Of a stretch of 64,000 bases of DNA, positions 1-8,900 are shown piece by piece. Every line of letters starts with the position of its first letter. Positions within the stretch are counted from its first letter, which is position 1. The notes under the pieces are model-generated. The model was not told where the DNA came from and did no database searches. It saw only the letters and a program-made list of their open reading frames with translations. Origin of the DNA: Burkholderia sp. Bp8992 (GTDB lineage: Bacteria > Pseudomonadota > Gammaproteobacteria > Burkholderiales > Burkholderiaceae); NCBI RefSeq assembly GCF_003853705.1, contig NZ_QTQI01000003.1:124001-188000 (forward strand), given 5' to 3'. Made by a program: the position numbers and the translations under genes.

Positions 1-163
1 CGAGCCAGGCCCAGTCGTAACGGCCGGGCTCCGGCTCCATCCGGCTCCACGCGAATTCGGCGATCCGCACGCGCGTCAGGCCCAGTTCGGCCATGCGCTG
101 TGCATCGCGCTCCCATTGTTCGCGCGGCCAGTGTTCGGGGTAGTAGCAAACGCCGAGGTGCAT
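1..163 (-). CDS. GH42 beta-galactosidase, N-terminal part (cut by window edge)
   Basis: Reverse-strand reading from an ATG at 163 gives [17 protein letters not shown] and then a segment with [19 protein letters not shown]. The YYPEHW and [10 protein letters not shown] signatures are typical of the first strand and helix of the (beta/alpha)8 barrel of glycoside hydrolase family 42. These enzymes hydrolyse terminal beta-galactosides in the cytoplasm. About 54 codons are visible; the catalytic acids lie outside the window. The gene starts 36 bases after the second permease of a sugar ABC importer and on the same strand, so it is probably the last or a late gene of that operon and acts on the imported oligosaccharide. 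Substrate (lactose, galactan fragment or other) cannot be told from this piece. Confidence 0.85.
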   Translation of the reverse strand, partial: MHLGVCYYPEHWPREQWERDAQRMAELGLTRVRIAEFAWSRMEPEPGRYDWAWL

Positions 164-199
164 CGTGGATTCCTTGCTGAAGAAAGAGGATGGGACAGA

Positions 200-1051
200 T
201 CAGCCCTTCGTCGCGCCGAACGTGAGCCCCGCGACGAAGTGCTTCTGCATCGCGAAGAACATCGCGACCGACGGCAGCGCGGCGAGCACCGAGCCGGCCG
301 ACACGAAGTTCCAGGCGGTCGTCCACTGCCCTTTGAGCGCGGCGACGCCGACGGTGATCGGCGCCGCGTCGTCGCCTTGCGTGAGGCACAGTGCCCAGAA
401 GTAGTCGTTCCACACGAACGTGAACACGAGGATCGCGAGCGCCGCCAGCGCGGGCCGCACGAGCGGCAGCACGACGCGCCAGTAGATCGCCCACTCGGAC
501 GCGCCTTCGACGCGCGCGGCCTCGATCAGCTCGAACGGCAGTTCGCGGATGAAATTGCGCAGGAACAGCGTGCAGAAGCCGGTCTGGAACGCGGTATGGA
601 ACAGCACGAGCGCCCACACGGTGTTGTACAGGCCGACGCCGAGCATGATCTGCCGCACCGGAATCATCAGGATCTGGATCGGCACGAAGTTGCCGGCGAC
701 GAACAGCCCGAGCAGCGCGAGGTTGCCGCGGAACCGGTAGTTCGCGAGCGCGTGCCCGGCGAGCGACGCGAGCAGGATCGACGCGGCGACCGACGGCACC
801 GTGATCAGGAGGCTGTTCGCGAAGTAATGCAGCATCGGCGTCTGCGTGAGCGCGGCGCCATAGTTGTCGAGCAGCGCGAACTGCTTCGGCCAGCTCCAGT
901 AATGACCGGCCATGATCTCGTCGGTCGAGCGGATCGACGTGACGAGCACCGCGAGCAGCGGCACGAGCCACAGCGCGAGCGCGCACGGCAGCGACAGCCG
1001 GTACAGCAGGCGGGCGGGACGTCCCCAGCGGGACACGGGCATCGGGTACAT
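200..1051 (-). CDS. Sugar ABC transporter permease, MalG/CUT1 type
   Basis: The protein has 283 residues. Inner-membrane permease with about six hydrophobic segments and the inner-membrane loop EAARVEGASEWAIYWRVVLP, which matches the EAA motif that docks on the ATPase. The periplasmic stretch before the second helix and the C-terminal end in the form seen in MalG-like carbohydrate permeases support CUT1 membership. I chose the ATG at 1051 because AAGGAT lies just upstream and the previous gene stops at 1063, leaving an 11-base gap that suggests coupled translation. It forms the translocation channel together with the permease encoded at 1063-1980. The neighbouring GH42 gene suggests a galactoside substrate, which is inference. 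Confidence 0.93.
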   Translation of the reverse strand: MYPMPVSRWGRPARLLYRLSLPCALALWLVPLLAVLVTSIRSTDEIMAGHYWSWPKQFALLDNYGAALTQTPMLHYFANSLLITVPSVAASILLASLAGHALANYRFRGNLALLGLFVAGNFVPIQILMIPVRQIMLGVGLYNTVWALVLFHTAFQTGFCTLFLRNFIRELPFELIEAARVEGASEWAIYWRVVLPLVRPALAALAILVFTFVWNDYFWALCLTQGDDAAPITVGVAALKGQWTTAWNFVSAGSVLAALPSVAMFFAMQKHFVAGLTFGATKG

Positions 1052-1062
1052 GTTGGTTATCC

Positions 1063-1980
1063 TTACGACTCGACGCGCACCAGCTTGCGCAGCTGCCACA
1101 CGATATAGACGAGCATGATCGCGAACAGCACGACGGCGATCGCGGCCGAATAGCCTTCGCGGTAGTACTTGATCGCCTGGTCGACCATGAAGTACGCGAG
1201 CACGGTCGAGCTGTCGAACGGGCCGCCGCCCGTCATCACCGAAATCAGGTCGAAGCTGCGCAGCGCGCCGATCACGGTCAGCACCACCGCCATGAAGGTC
1301 GCGGGCCGCAGTTGCGGCAGGATCACGTGCCACAGCAGCGTGAAGCCGCGCGCGCCTTCCATCCGTGCCGCTTCGACGATCTCGCCGTTGATGCCGGTGA
1401 GCCCGGTCAGGTACAGGATCATGCAGAACGGGATCTGCGGCCACAGCGCGGCGGCGATCACGCCGTAGGTCGCATAGCGCGGATCGCCGAGCACCGGGAT
1501 CCCGTGCCCGACGATCAGCTTCAGCAGCCCGAACGTCGGGTCGTAGAACCACGAGAACACGAGACCGACCACGACGCCCGGCAGCACGAACGGTGCGAAG
1601 AACAGCGACTTCACGAGCCGGATGCCGAACACGTTCTGGTTCAGGTACAGCGCGAGCGCGAGGCCGAGCGGCGGCGCGGCGAGGAACAGCACGAGCCACA
1701 GCACGTTGTTCTTCAGCGCGACGTAGAACGTGTCGGACTGCAGCAGCTCGCGATAGTTGTCGAGCCCGGCGAACGTCATCGGCGTCATGCCGTCCCACTG
1801 ATGGAAGCTCAGCCAGATGCTGCTGACGATCGGATACAGCACGAACACGGTGAATAGCGTGAAACCCGGCAGCACGAACCACAGGGCCGCGCGGTTGCGC
1901 CGCCGCGCGAGCGACGCGCGCACGGGCCGCCGTGGGCCGGCATCGCGGCGCGCGGCGCTTTCGGACAGGCTGGTTGACAT
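1063..1980 (-). CDS. Sugar ABC transporter permease, MalF/CUT1 type
   Basis: The protein has 305 residues. A basic N-terminus precedes a first transmembrane helix around residues 34-56 (WFVLPGFTLFTVFVLYP is characteristic of this permease group). The EAA loop reads EAARMEGARGFTLLWHVILP, and several further helices follow. It pairs with the second permease to make the import channel. The start ATG at 1980 begins MSTSLSESAARRD; longer upstream reading adds only low-complexity residues. An 82-base spacer separates it from the binding-protein gene. No oddities seen. Confidence 0.93.
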   Translation of the reverse strand: MSTSLSESAARRDAGPRRPVRASLARRRNRAALWFVLPGFTLFTVFVLYPIVSSIWLSFHQWDGMTPMTFAGLDNYRELLQSDTFYVALKNNVLWLVLFLAAPPLGLALALYLNQNVFGIRLVKSLFFAPFVLPGVVVGLVFSWFYDPTFGLLKLIVGHGIPVLGDPRYATYGVIAAALWPQIPFCMILYLTGLTGINGEIVEAARMEGARGFTLLWHVILPQLRPATFMAVVLTVIGALRSFDLISVMTGGGPFDSSTVLAYFMVDQAIKYYREGYSAAIAVVLFAIMLVYIVWQLRKLVRVES

Positions 1981-2062
1981 GAGATGGCCTTCGATGAAAC
2001 GAACGTGACGGTGACGACGCAGCGCCGGACCGACATCCTCGCCGGCCCGGGCGCGCGGCGCA

Positions 2063-3301
2063 TTACTTGCGGTAGATGCGCTTGCGGGTCTGCTCGAGGC
2101 GCTGCAGGATCTCATCGAGCTGCGTCGGGTCGGACAGGAACTGCTGCATCGCCTTCATCCCCTCATCGGCCATTTCCTTCGTCATGTCGCGGTCGTAGAA
2201 CTGCGCGATCCCGCCCGGCGTCGTCGCCAGCGTATGGAAGCCGATCTTCGAGATCGGATCCTGCGGCTCGGGCGCCTTGTTGTTCGACGGCAGCTGCCCC
2301 ATTCCCTTCGCGAACTCGCCGCTGATCGCCGGTTGCCCCATGAATGCGAGGAAGCGTCGCGCATCGGCCTTGTTGTGTGCCTTCGCGGGGACGATCAGCA
2401 CGTTGACCGGTCCGTCCTCGGCGAGCGGCACCGACGCGTCGATCACCGGGAAGCGGAAGAAGCTGATCGGGTTGCGCGTCGCGCTCAGCAGTCCTGCCGA
2501 ATACCAGGTGCCCATCAGCGTCATCGCGGCCTGACCGTTGACGATCAGCGGGCTCAGCGAATCGACGTCGTAGGACAGCGCGTTGTCGATGAAATACTTG
2601 TCGTCGATCAGCTTCTTCCATGCCGCATACACGGCCCGCACGCGCGGATCGGTATAGGCGACGTCGCCGGCCATCAGCTTCTGGTGGAACGCATAGCCGT
2701 TGATCCGCAGGTCGAGGTAGTCGAACCACGCAGCGAGCGTCCACGCATCGCGCGCGGCCACCGCGATCGGCGCGATGCCGGCCGCCTTCAGCTTGCGGCA
2801 CGCATCCAGAAACTGCGGCCAGTCGGCCGGCTCGCCGTGAATGCCGGCCTTCTCGAACAGGTCCTTGCGATAGAACAACCCGTACGCGTCATAGCCGAGC
2901 GGCAGACTATAGAGCTTGCCGCCGTAAGTCGACGACTGCTTGACGGACGCATACGTATCGGTCCAGCCGTTCTTCTGCCAGTCCGCGCTCAGGTCCTCGA
3001 TCAGCCCGCGCTTCGCGAAATACGCGAGCCGCTCGCCGTTGTTCCAGCTCAGCACGTCGGGCGGATCGGTCGCGAGCCAGCCGGACATCTGCACCTTGTA
3101 CGCCTCCTCGCCGACGTAGCTGACCTTCAGGTCGATGTCCGGATTCGCCTTGTGGAACTGGTCGAACGCTGCCTGCCACGTCGCGCGCTGGTTGCCGCGC
3201 GCGGCGACGTTCACTTTCAGCGTGCCCGCATCGGCCGTGCCCGCGGCGCACGCCGCGGCAGTCGTCAGGGCAAGCAGCAGTCGGCTCGCACGAAGTCTCA
3301 T
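2063..3301 (-). CDS. Extracellular sugar-binding protein of the ABC importer
   Basis: The protein has 412 residues. A Sec signal peptide (MRLRASRLLLALTTAAACA, cleavage near ADAG at about residue 26) is followed by a family-1 solute-binding fold. Recognisable features are the early strand LKVNVAARG, the WQAAFDQFHKANPDI helix, and DVLSWNNGERLAYF. These are typical of periplasmic oligosaccharide receptors that deliver sugars to CUT1 transporters. Length is normal for the family. It lies between the ATPase and permease genes in one minus-strand operon. There is no lipobox, so it should be a soluble periplasmic protein, as expected in a Gram-negative. Confidence 0.93.
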   Translation of the reverse strand: MRLRASRLLLALTTAAACAAGTADAGTLKVNVAARGNQRATWQAAFDQFHKANPDIDLKVSYVGEEAYKVQMSGWLATDPPDVLSWNNGERLAYFAKRGLIEDLSADWQKNGWTDTYASVKQSSTYGGKLYSLPLGYDAYGLFYRKDLFEKAGIHGEPADWPQFLDACRKLKAAGIAPIAVAARDAWTLAAWFDYLDLRINGYAFHQKLMAGDVAYTDPRVRAVYAAWKKLIDDKYFIDNALSYDVDSLSPLIVNGQAAMTLMGTWYSAGLLSATRNPISFFRFPVIDASVPLAEDGPVNVLIVPAKAHNKADARRFLAFMGQPAISGEFAKGMGQLPSNNKAPEPQDPISKIGFHTLATTPGGIAQFYDRDMTKEMADEGMKAMQQFLSDPTQLDEILQRLEQTRKRIYRK

Positions 3302-3364
3302 CGTTGTCTCCTGGTATTGGTGTGTTGAATGCCGCGTCGCACGCGGCGGGTCGGCATGGCGCCG

Positions 3365-4519
3365 CTACGCGAACGCCGCTTCGGCGTGAACGGCCGGCAA
3401 CGCGATGCCGGCTTCGTCGAACAGGTGGCAGCTCGACGGCTGCACGCAAAACGCGTGGCGCTCGCCGCGCCGCAACGCGGCCTGCCCCGGCAGTTTCGCG
3501 AGCAGCGACGCACCGGCGGGCTGGTCGAGATGCACGTACGCGGCTTCGCCGAGCTGCTCGACGAGCGCGATGTCGCGGACGATCGACGGCAAGCCGGCAT
3601 CGCCGGACGTCGCGACCGTCAGGTGCTCGGGACGAATCCCCAGCGTCACGCGCGCCCCGCGACCGACGTGGCGCGGCAACGGTCGATCGCGCAGCGTCAG
3701 CGTTTCGCCGGTGCCTTCCAGCGTCAGCCGGCAGCCATCAGCATCGCTCGCGTCGACGACGGCTGGCAGAAAGTTCATCCGCGGCGAGCCGATGAAGCCG
3801 GCGACGAAGCGGTTGGCCGGCCGGTGATACAGCTCGAGCGGCGCACCGGCCTGCGCGATGCTGCCGAAACGCGCGACGTCGTCGCCCGCATGCAGCAGCA
3901 CGATCCGGTCGGCGAGCGTCATCGCCTCGATCTGGTCGTGCGTGACGTAGACCGAACTCGATTGCGTGAAGCGCGCGTGCAGCCGCGCGATTTCGACGCG
4001 CGTCTGGCCGCGCAGCGTCGCGTCGAGGTTCGACAGCGGCTCGTCGAACAGGAACACGCGCGGCTCGCGCACGATCGCGCGGCCGATCGCGACGCGCTGG
4101 CGCTGCCCGCCGGACAGTGCCTTCGGCTTGCGATCGAGCAGCGCTTCAAGCTGCAGCACGCGCGCGGCCTCGGTCACGCGGCGGCGGACCTCGTCCTTCG
4201 GCGTGCCGGCGATCCGCAGCCCGAAACCGATGTTGTCGAACACGGTCATGTGCGGAAACAGCGCGTAGCTCTGGAACACCATCGCGACGCCGCGCTCCGC
4301 GGGCGGTGTGTCGTTCATCCGCGCGCCGCCGATCCGCAGCTCGCCCTCGGTCACGTCCTCGAGACCGGCGATCATCCGCAACAGCGTGGATTTTCCGCAG
4401 CCCGACGGACCGAGAAACACGCAGAATTCGTGCGACGCGATCTCGAGATTCACGTCGCGCAGCACCGGCGCATGGTCGCCGTAGCGCTTCGATACTTCCT
4501 TCAATGAAATGGCGGTCAT
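3365..4519 (-). CDS. Sugar ABC transporter ATPase, MalK/UgpC type
   Basis: The protein has 384 residues. Nucleotide-binding domain with Walker [10 protein letters not shown] near residue 38, Q-loop in [12 protein letters not shown], signature [14 protein letters not shown], Walker [13 protein letters not shown] and the switch histidine in [15 protein letters not shown]. The C-terminal third is the TOBE/regulatory domain found in MalK-like subunits ([13 protein letters not shown]). It hydrolyses ATP at the cytoplasmic face to drive sugar import. It is the first large gene of the operon; its start at 4519 lies downstream of the operator and the small leader ORF described separately. Confidence 0.95.
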   Translation of the reverse strand: MTAISLKEVSKRYGDHAPVLRDVNLEIASHEFCVFLGPSGCGKSTLLRMIAGLEDVTEGELRIGGARMNDTPPAERGVAMVFQSYALFPHMTVFDNIGFGLRIAGTPKDEVRRRVTEAARVLQLEALLDRKPKALSGGQRQRVAIGRAIVREPRVFLFDEPLSNLDATLRGQTRVEIARLHARFTQSSSVYVTHDQIEAMTLADRIVLLHAGDDVARFGSIAQAGAPLELYHRPANRFVAGFIGSPRMNFLPAVVDASDADGCRLTLEGTGETLTLRDRPLPRHVGRGARVTLGIRPEHLTVATSGDAGLPSIVRDIALVEQLGEAAYVHLDQPAGASLLAKLPGQAALRRGERHAFCVQPSSCHLFDEAGIALPAVHAEAAFA

Positions 4520-4538
4520 CGCGCTCTCCTCTCGCCTG

Positions 4539-4610
4539 TCACACGCATCGGAGCGGAAAATTTAAACGCTTAAATTTTGATGGCGCAATTCGCCCGGTTC
4601 GCCGTACCAT
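4539..4610 (-). CDS. Possible 23-residue leader peptide ahead of the sugar importer operon
   Basis: An ATG at 4610 on the minus strand is preceded by a very strong Shine-Dalgarno sequence (AGGAAGGAG, about 6 bases upstream) and opens 23 sense codons, [10 protein letters not shown]...LRCV, ending in TGA at 4539-4541, just before the ATPase start at 4519. The palindromic operator at 4557-4578 lies inside this reading frame. What is seen: a good ribosome site and a short ORF. What is inferred: it may be translated as a leader, or the site may be a relic of an older gene start. The amino-acid sequence resembles no family I recognise. Confidence 0.35.
   Translation of the reverse strand: MVRRTGRIAPSKFKRLNFPLRCV
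4557..4578. promoter_or_regulatory. LacI-family operator palindrome
   Basis: The 22 bases have 9-bp arms AAAATTTAA / TTAAATTTT that are perfect reverse complements around a centre ACGC, with CG exactly at the dyad axis. A central CpG within an even-length palindrome is the usual form of LacI/GalR-family operators, and the gene for such a regulator starts 177 bases away on the other strand. It is strikingly AT-rich in GC-rich DNA. It lies about 55 bases downstream of the proposed operon promoter, so repression would be by roadblock; that placement is inferred. Confidence 0.8.
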
Positions 4611-4637
4611 GTCGTCTCCTTCCTCTGATGTGTCGAG

Positions 4638-4666
4638 AAATTAGCGTATCGGCTGTCCCTGTGCAA
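4638..4666 (-). promoter_or_regulatory. Candidate sigma-70 promoter of the sugar importer operon
   Basis: On the minus strand TTGCAC (4666-4661) and TAATTT (4643-4638) are separated by 17 bases. The -35 element is close to consensus and the -10 element is weak. Transcription would start near 4631, about 20 bases before the leader ORF start at 4610. The call rests on pattern alone. Confidence 0.4.
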
Positions 4667-4754
4667 CTTGTGGGACACACTCCCAGAATATGAGCAGACA
4701 CCCTCCCGCTTCCCTTCCGCTGCCCCCTGCCAACAGGCCGCTCGGAGGCCGCGC

Positions 4755-5768
4755 ATGGTGACGCTCGCGCAAGTCGCACAGCGCGCGAACGTCACGGCGG
4801 CGACCGTCTCGAATGTGCTGCGCAATCCTCAGAAGGTGAAGCCGGCGACCGTCGAACGCGTGATGGCGGCGATCCGCGAACTCGGCTATCGGCCGAACCT
4901 GACCGCACGCGCACTCGCGGAGGGCCGTACGTCGACGCTCGCGCTGATGCTGTCGAACATCACGAACCCGTTCTACCCGGAGTTCGTGCTGGCCGCCGAA
5001 CGCGAGGCGCGCAAGCGCGGCCATTACCTGCTCGTCTCCAATACCGACGACGATCCGGCGATCACGCGCAACTACCTCGAGCGGATCGCGGGGACGCTCG
5101 CGGCCGGCGCGATCGTGATGAACACCGATCTCGCCGAAGCGGAGCTCGCCGACATCGCGCGGCACGGCGCATCGATCGTGCTCTGCATGTGGGAACACGT
5201 GCATGCATCGCGTACGTTGCCGTGCGTGACCGTCGATTTCGCGGCGGCGGGCGCGCTGGCGGCCGCGCATCTGTCCGGACTGCGGCATCGCGCGTTCGGC
5301 GCGCTCGTCGGCAAGGGGTCGGGCGGTCCGCAGTCGGTGCGGCTGCGCGGTTTCGCCGACGAACTCGCGGCCCGCGGCCATCCGGCCGACGCGCTGACGA
5401 CCGTGTCGACGCACGATTCGATCGAAGGCGGCTACGAAGCGGCCGCCGCGCTGCTGCGCGAGAAACCCGGCCTCACCGCGCTATTCGCGACCAACGACCT
5501 GATGGCGATCGGCGCGATGCAGGCGGCCGCCGATCTCGGGCTGCGCGTGCCGGCCGATCTGTCGGTGGTCGGCATGACCGATATCCAGCTCGCGCACCAG
5601 TTCCGCCCCGCGCTGACGACCGTGCGGTTCCCGACGGCGCAGATCGCCGCGCGGGCGATCGCGCTGACGCTCGATATGATCGACGGGATCGAGCCGGCCG
5701 CGGCCGTGCATACGATCGGCTCGCCCGAGCTCGTCGTGCGAGAGTCGACCGGAACGGCGCCGGACTGA
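4755..5768 (+). CDS. LacI/GalR-family transcriptional regulator
   Basis: The protein has 337 residues. The N-terminus carries the LacI helix-turn-helix and hinge: [20 protein letters not shown], then a YRPN hinge helix near residue 43. The rest is a periplasmic-binding-protein-like effector domain with [17 protein letters not shown] and the closing [15 protein letters not shown] and [13 protein letters not shown] segments. The start at 4755 is set by GGAGG at 4744-4748; reading further upstream adds unrelated residues. It is divergent from the sugar importer operon and presumably represses it through the palindrome at 4557-4578, being released by the imported sugar. Confidence 0.93.
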   Translation: MVTLAQVAQRANVTAATVSNVLRNPQKVKPATVERVMAAIRELGYRPNLTARALAEGRTSTLALMLSNITNPFYPEFVLAAEREARKRGHYLLVSNTDDDPAITRNYLERIAGTLAAGAIVMNTDLAEAELADIARHGASIVLCMWEHVHASRTLPCVTVDFAAAGALAAAHLSGLRHRAFGALVGKGSGGPQSVRLRGFADELAARGHPADALTTVSTHDSIEGGYEAAAALLREKPGLTALFATNDLMAIGAMQAAADLGLRVPADLSVVGMTDIQLAHQFRPALTTVRFPTAQIAARAIALTLDMIDGIEPAAAVHTIGSPELVVRESTGTAPD

Positions 5769-5906
5769 CGGTTCGATATGCGCCCGCTTGCGCGCGTGGC
5801 GTGCAGCGTATGCGTCGGGAATGAACGGCGTGGCGTGGGTCGCGCGGGTGCTGTTTTCTCGAATCTGAAAACCAGCCATCACCGAACCATCGACCAACGA
5901 TCGATC

Positions 5907-5936
5907 GGCCGCTCACGCCCCCCATCGCGAGCGGCC
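5907..5936. terminator. Hairpin between convergent lacI-type gene and autotransporter gene
   Basis: GGCCGCTC at 5907-5914 pairs with GAGCGGCC at 5929-5936 around a 14-base loop. It lies between two convergent stop codons (5768 on plus, 5943 on minus). No clear T-run follows on either strand, so it may only stabilise 3' ends. Confidence 0.5.
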
Positions 5937-5942
5937 ACCCCC

Positions 5943-8900
5943 TTAGAACTTCCACAACAGATTGCCGTACAGCGCGTGATCGCTGACGTGCCCGCCAAGC
6001 TGGCCGCTGTACGACAGGCCGAGCGACAGGTTCTTCGTCACGGCTGCATCGACGCCGACCTCGAGCACCGCCGCATCGCGTGCGATCGGCACGCCGACCA
6101 CGCTGAACGGCGACCCGCCACTCGCGAACGACAACGTCGACGCCGGTTGCGTATTGCCGAATGCATGCCGCCAGCCGATCGTGCCGAAGGCCGTGACCTT
6201 GCCCTTCGTCGTGACCGCGAGGTCCGTCGAGGCCCGCACGCCGAGTGTCGAGAAGCCGAGGCTCGTCGTGTCGGAATCGCCCTGCAGGGCCGCCGCGCCG
6301 CCGTTCTCCTTGAAACCGCCGGTGTGCAGGCTCGCATACGCGAGCCCGACAAACGGTTCGAGCGCGATGTTGCGAATCGCCGTCGAGTAGCCGATTTCCG
6401 TGAACACCTGCGTCGCGTTCGCGTCGTAGCTGGCCGTGTCGTGATCGGCGAAACTGCCGAACGACGGATTGCGTTCGCTATGCACGCGGTACCACGACTG
6501 CGACACGCCACCGCGCACGTTCCACGCATCGTACCGGCCGCTGGCGTACAGCGCGATCGTCTCGCCGTTGACCTTCGCCGACTCGTTCTGGTCGGTATTG
6601 AGCTGGCTGCGCGATGCACCGCCCGCGATACCGACGCGCCAGTGGCTGCTGACTTCCGCATCCGTCCCGACGACGAAGCCGTACAGGTTGCGATCGATCG
6701 AAGCGACGCTATCGCCGTCGAACCGGCTATGCGAGCCGTACAGCCGGCCCCACACCGCCGGCTTGTACGACCTGGCGGGCGTGCAGCCGTTCTCCGCGGC
6801 CATGCGCCGGTCGAGCGCCGCCGCGTGATCGTCCGCCGACACCGGCGCCTCGCATCCGCACAGCGCCCCGCCCGGCTGCGAACCGAGCCGCGCACGATCG
6901 AGCACCGCGTCGCGCACGTAGCGGCTATCCGACAGCAGCACGCTTCGCGTACTCGGATACAGATCGCCGGCGAGTTGCGTGAATGCGCGGTTCGCGGTCT
7001 TCGAATCCGACGTCAGCACCGTATCGAACAGCGGATTGCCGGCGCCGAGCGTGCCGACCGCGCCCGCCGCCGCTCGCCCGTCGGGCGTCGTCGCAACCGA
7101 CGCGAACGGCGTGCCGTTCGGGGCCAGCGACATCAGCACCTGCGCCGGGTTGTACGTGAGCGTCGGCGTGAGGAACGCATAGGTCGAGTTCACCGCGCTG
7201 AACTGCCCTTGCACGCCCGCGCCGGCATTCACGATGGTGTAGAGCTTGCCCGGCTGGTATTGCCCGGCCGCCGCGACGACCTGTACCGACCCGCCGTTGA
7301 GCGTGGCGGAGCCGGTCACGTCGAGGCCGCCGCTCTGCTGCGGCGTGGCGCCGACCTGCAGCGTCGAACCCGGCTGGAACGTCGCGTTGCCCGCGACCTT
7401 CAGCGTCTGCCCGGGCTGGAGGACCGATGCGGTGCCGCCGCCCGACACGGCCAGGCCGCCGATCGTGCCCGTGCCCGTGACGGTCGCGCCGCTGCCGACG
7501 GTCACCGGCGAGCCGGCCAGCGAACCCGTGACGGCGAGCGTGCCGCCGGTCACGGTCGTCGGCCCGGACAGCGTGTTCGTCCCGCTCAGCACCTGCGCAC
7601 CCGTGCCGGCCAGCGTCAGCGGGCCGGTACCCGACAGCGTGCCCGCGAACGAGCTGGTGCCCGCGGTATTGACCGTCAGCGGCGTGCTGCCGAGATTCAC
7701 GTTCGAGCCCGTCGTACCCGACAGCGTGCCGATCGACTGCGGCACGGCCGCAGCCGCCAGGTTCAGCGTCGCGCCGCTGCCCGCGAGCATCACCGGGCTC
7801 GTCGGCGCGAGGCTGCCTGCGCCGGCGAGCGCGAGCATGCTGCCGCTGCCGATCGTCGTGCTGCCGGTGTATGTGTTAGCGCCCGTCAGCGTCTGCGTGC
7901 CACCGCCCTGCACCGCGAAGCCGCCGGTGCCCGCGATCGTGCCGCCGAAGGAGCCGCCCGTCGGTCCGGCCACGGTCAGCGTGTTGCCGCCGAGATTCAC
8001 GGTCGAACCGGCGGCGCCCGACAGCGCGCTCGCCGCCTGCGGCGTCCTGGCCGCGCCGACATCGAGCGTCGCGCCGTTGCCGGCCAGCGTCAGTGCGCTG
8101 CCCGCCGACAGGCTGCCGTTGCCGCCGACCGCCAGCGTGCTGCCGTTGCCGATCGTCGTGCCGCCCGTGTACGAGTTCGCACCGCTGAGGGTCGTCGTAG
8201 ACGGGCCGCTCACCGCCAGGTTGCCGCCGCCCGAGATCGCGCCGCTCAACCCGAGGTTGTTGGCGCCGCCGACCGTCAGCGTCGAGCCCGTGCCGAGGTT
8301 CACCGCATTGCCGAGCGTCGTGCCCGCGACGCTGGTGCCGAGCGTGCCGCCGTTGCCACCAACGCTCAGCGTGCCGCTGCCGAGCGCGGTCGGCGTGCCG
8401 GCGACCAGCGTGCCGCCGCCGGTGACGCTCGTGCCGCCGGTGTAGGTGTTCGCACCCGACAGCGTCGTCGTCGCCGGGCCGGCGATCGACAGATTGCCGT
8501 TGCCGGAAATCGCACCGGTCAGGCCGAGGCTGTTCGGGCCGCCCACCGTCAGCGTCGAACCCGTCCCGAGGTTCACCGCATTGGCCAGCGTCGTGCCCGG
8601 CGTGCCGGCCGCCAGCGTGCCGCCTGCGCCGCCCGCGTTCAGCGCGCCGGTACCGAGCGCCGTGTTGCTGCCCGCGACCAGCGTGCCGCCACCGGTCAGG
8701 TTCGTGCCGCCCGAATACGTGTTCGGACCGGTCAGCGTCTCGGTGCCCGTGCCGCCCAGCGTCAGGCTGCCGCCCGTGCCGGCGATCGTGCCGCCGAACG
8801 TGCCGCTGCCCGACCCGCCGAGCGTCAGGTTGTTCGCACCGAGGTTCACCGTCGAACCGGTCACGCCTGACAGCGCGGTCGTCGTTTGCGGCGTCGTCGC

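Noticed and set aside
4654-4677. TGTCCC...GGGACA inverted pair upstream of the LacI gene
   Set aside because: Only the outer six bases pair; the inner twelve do not. It overlaps the proposed -35 element and could be an extra site, but it is much weaker than the palindrome at 4557-4578.
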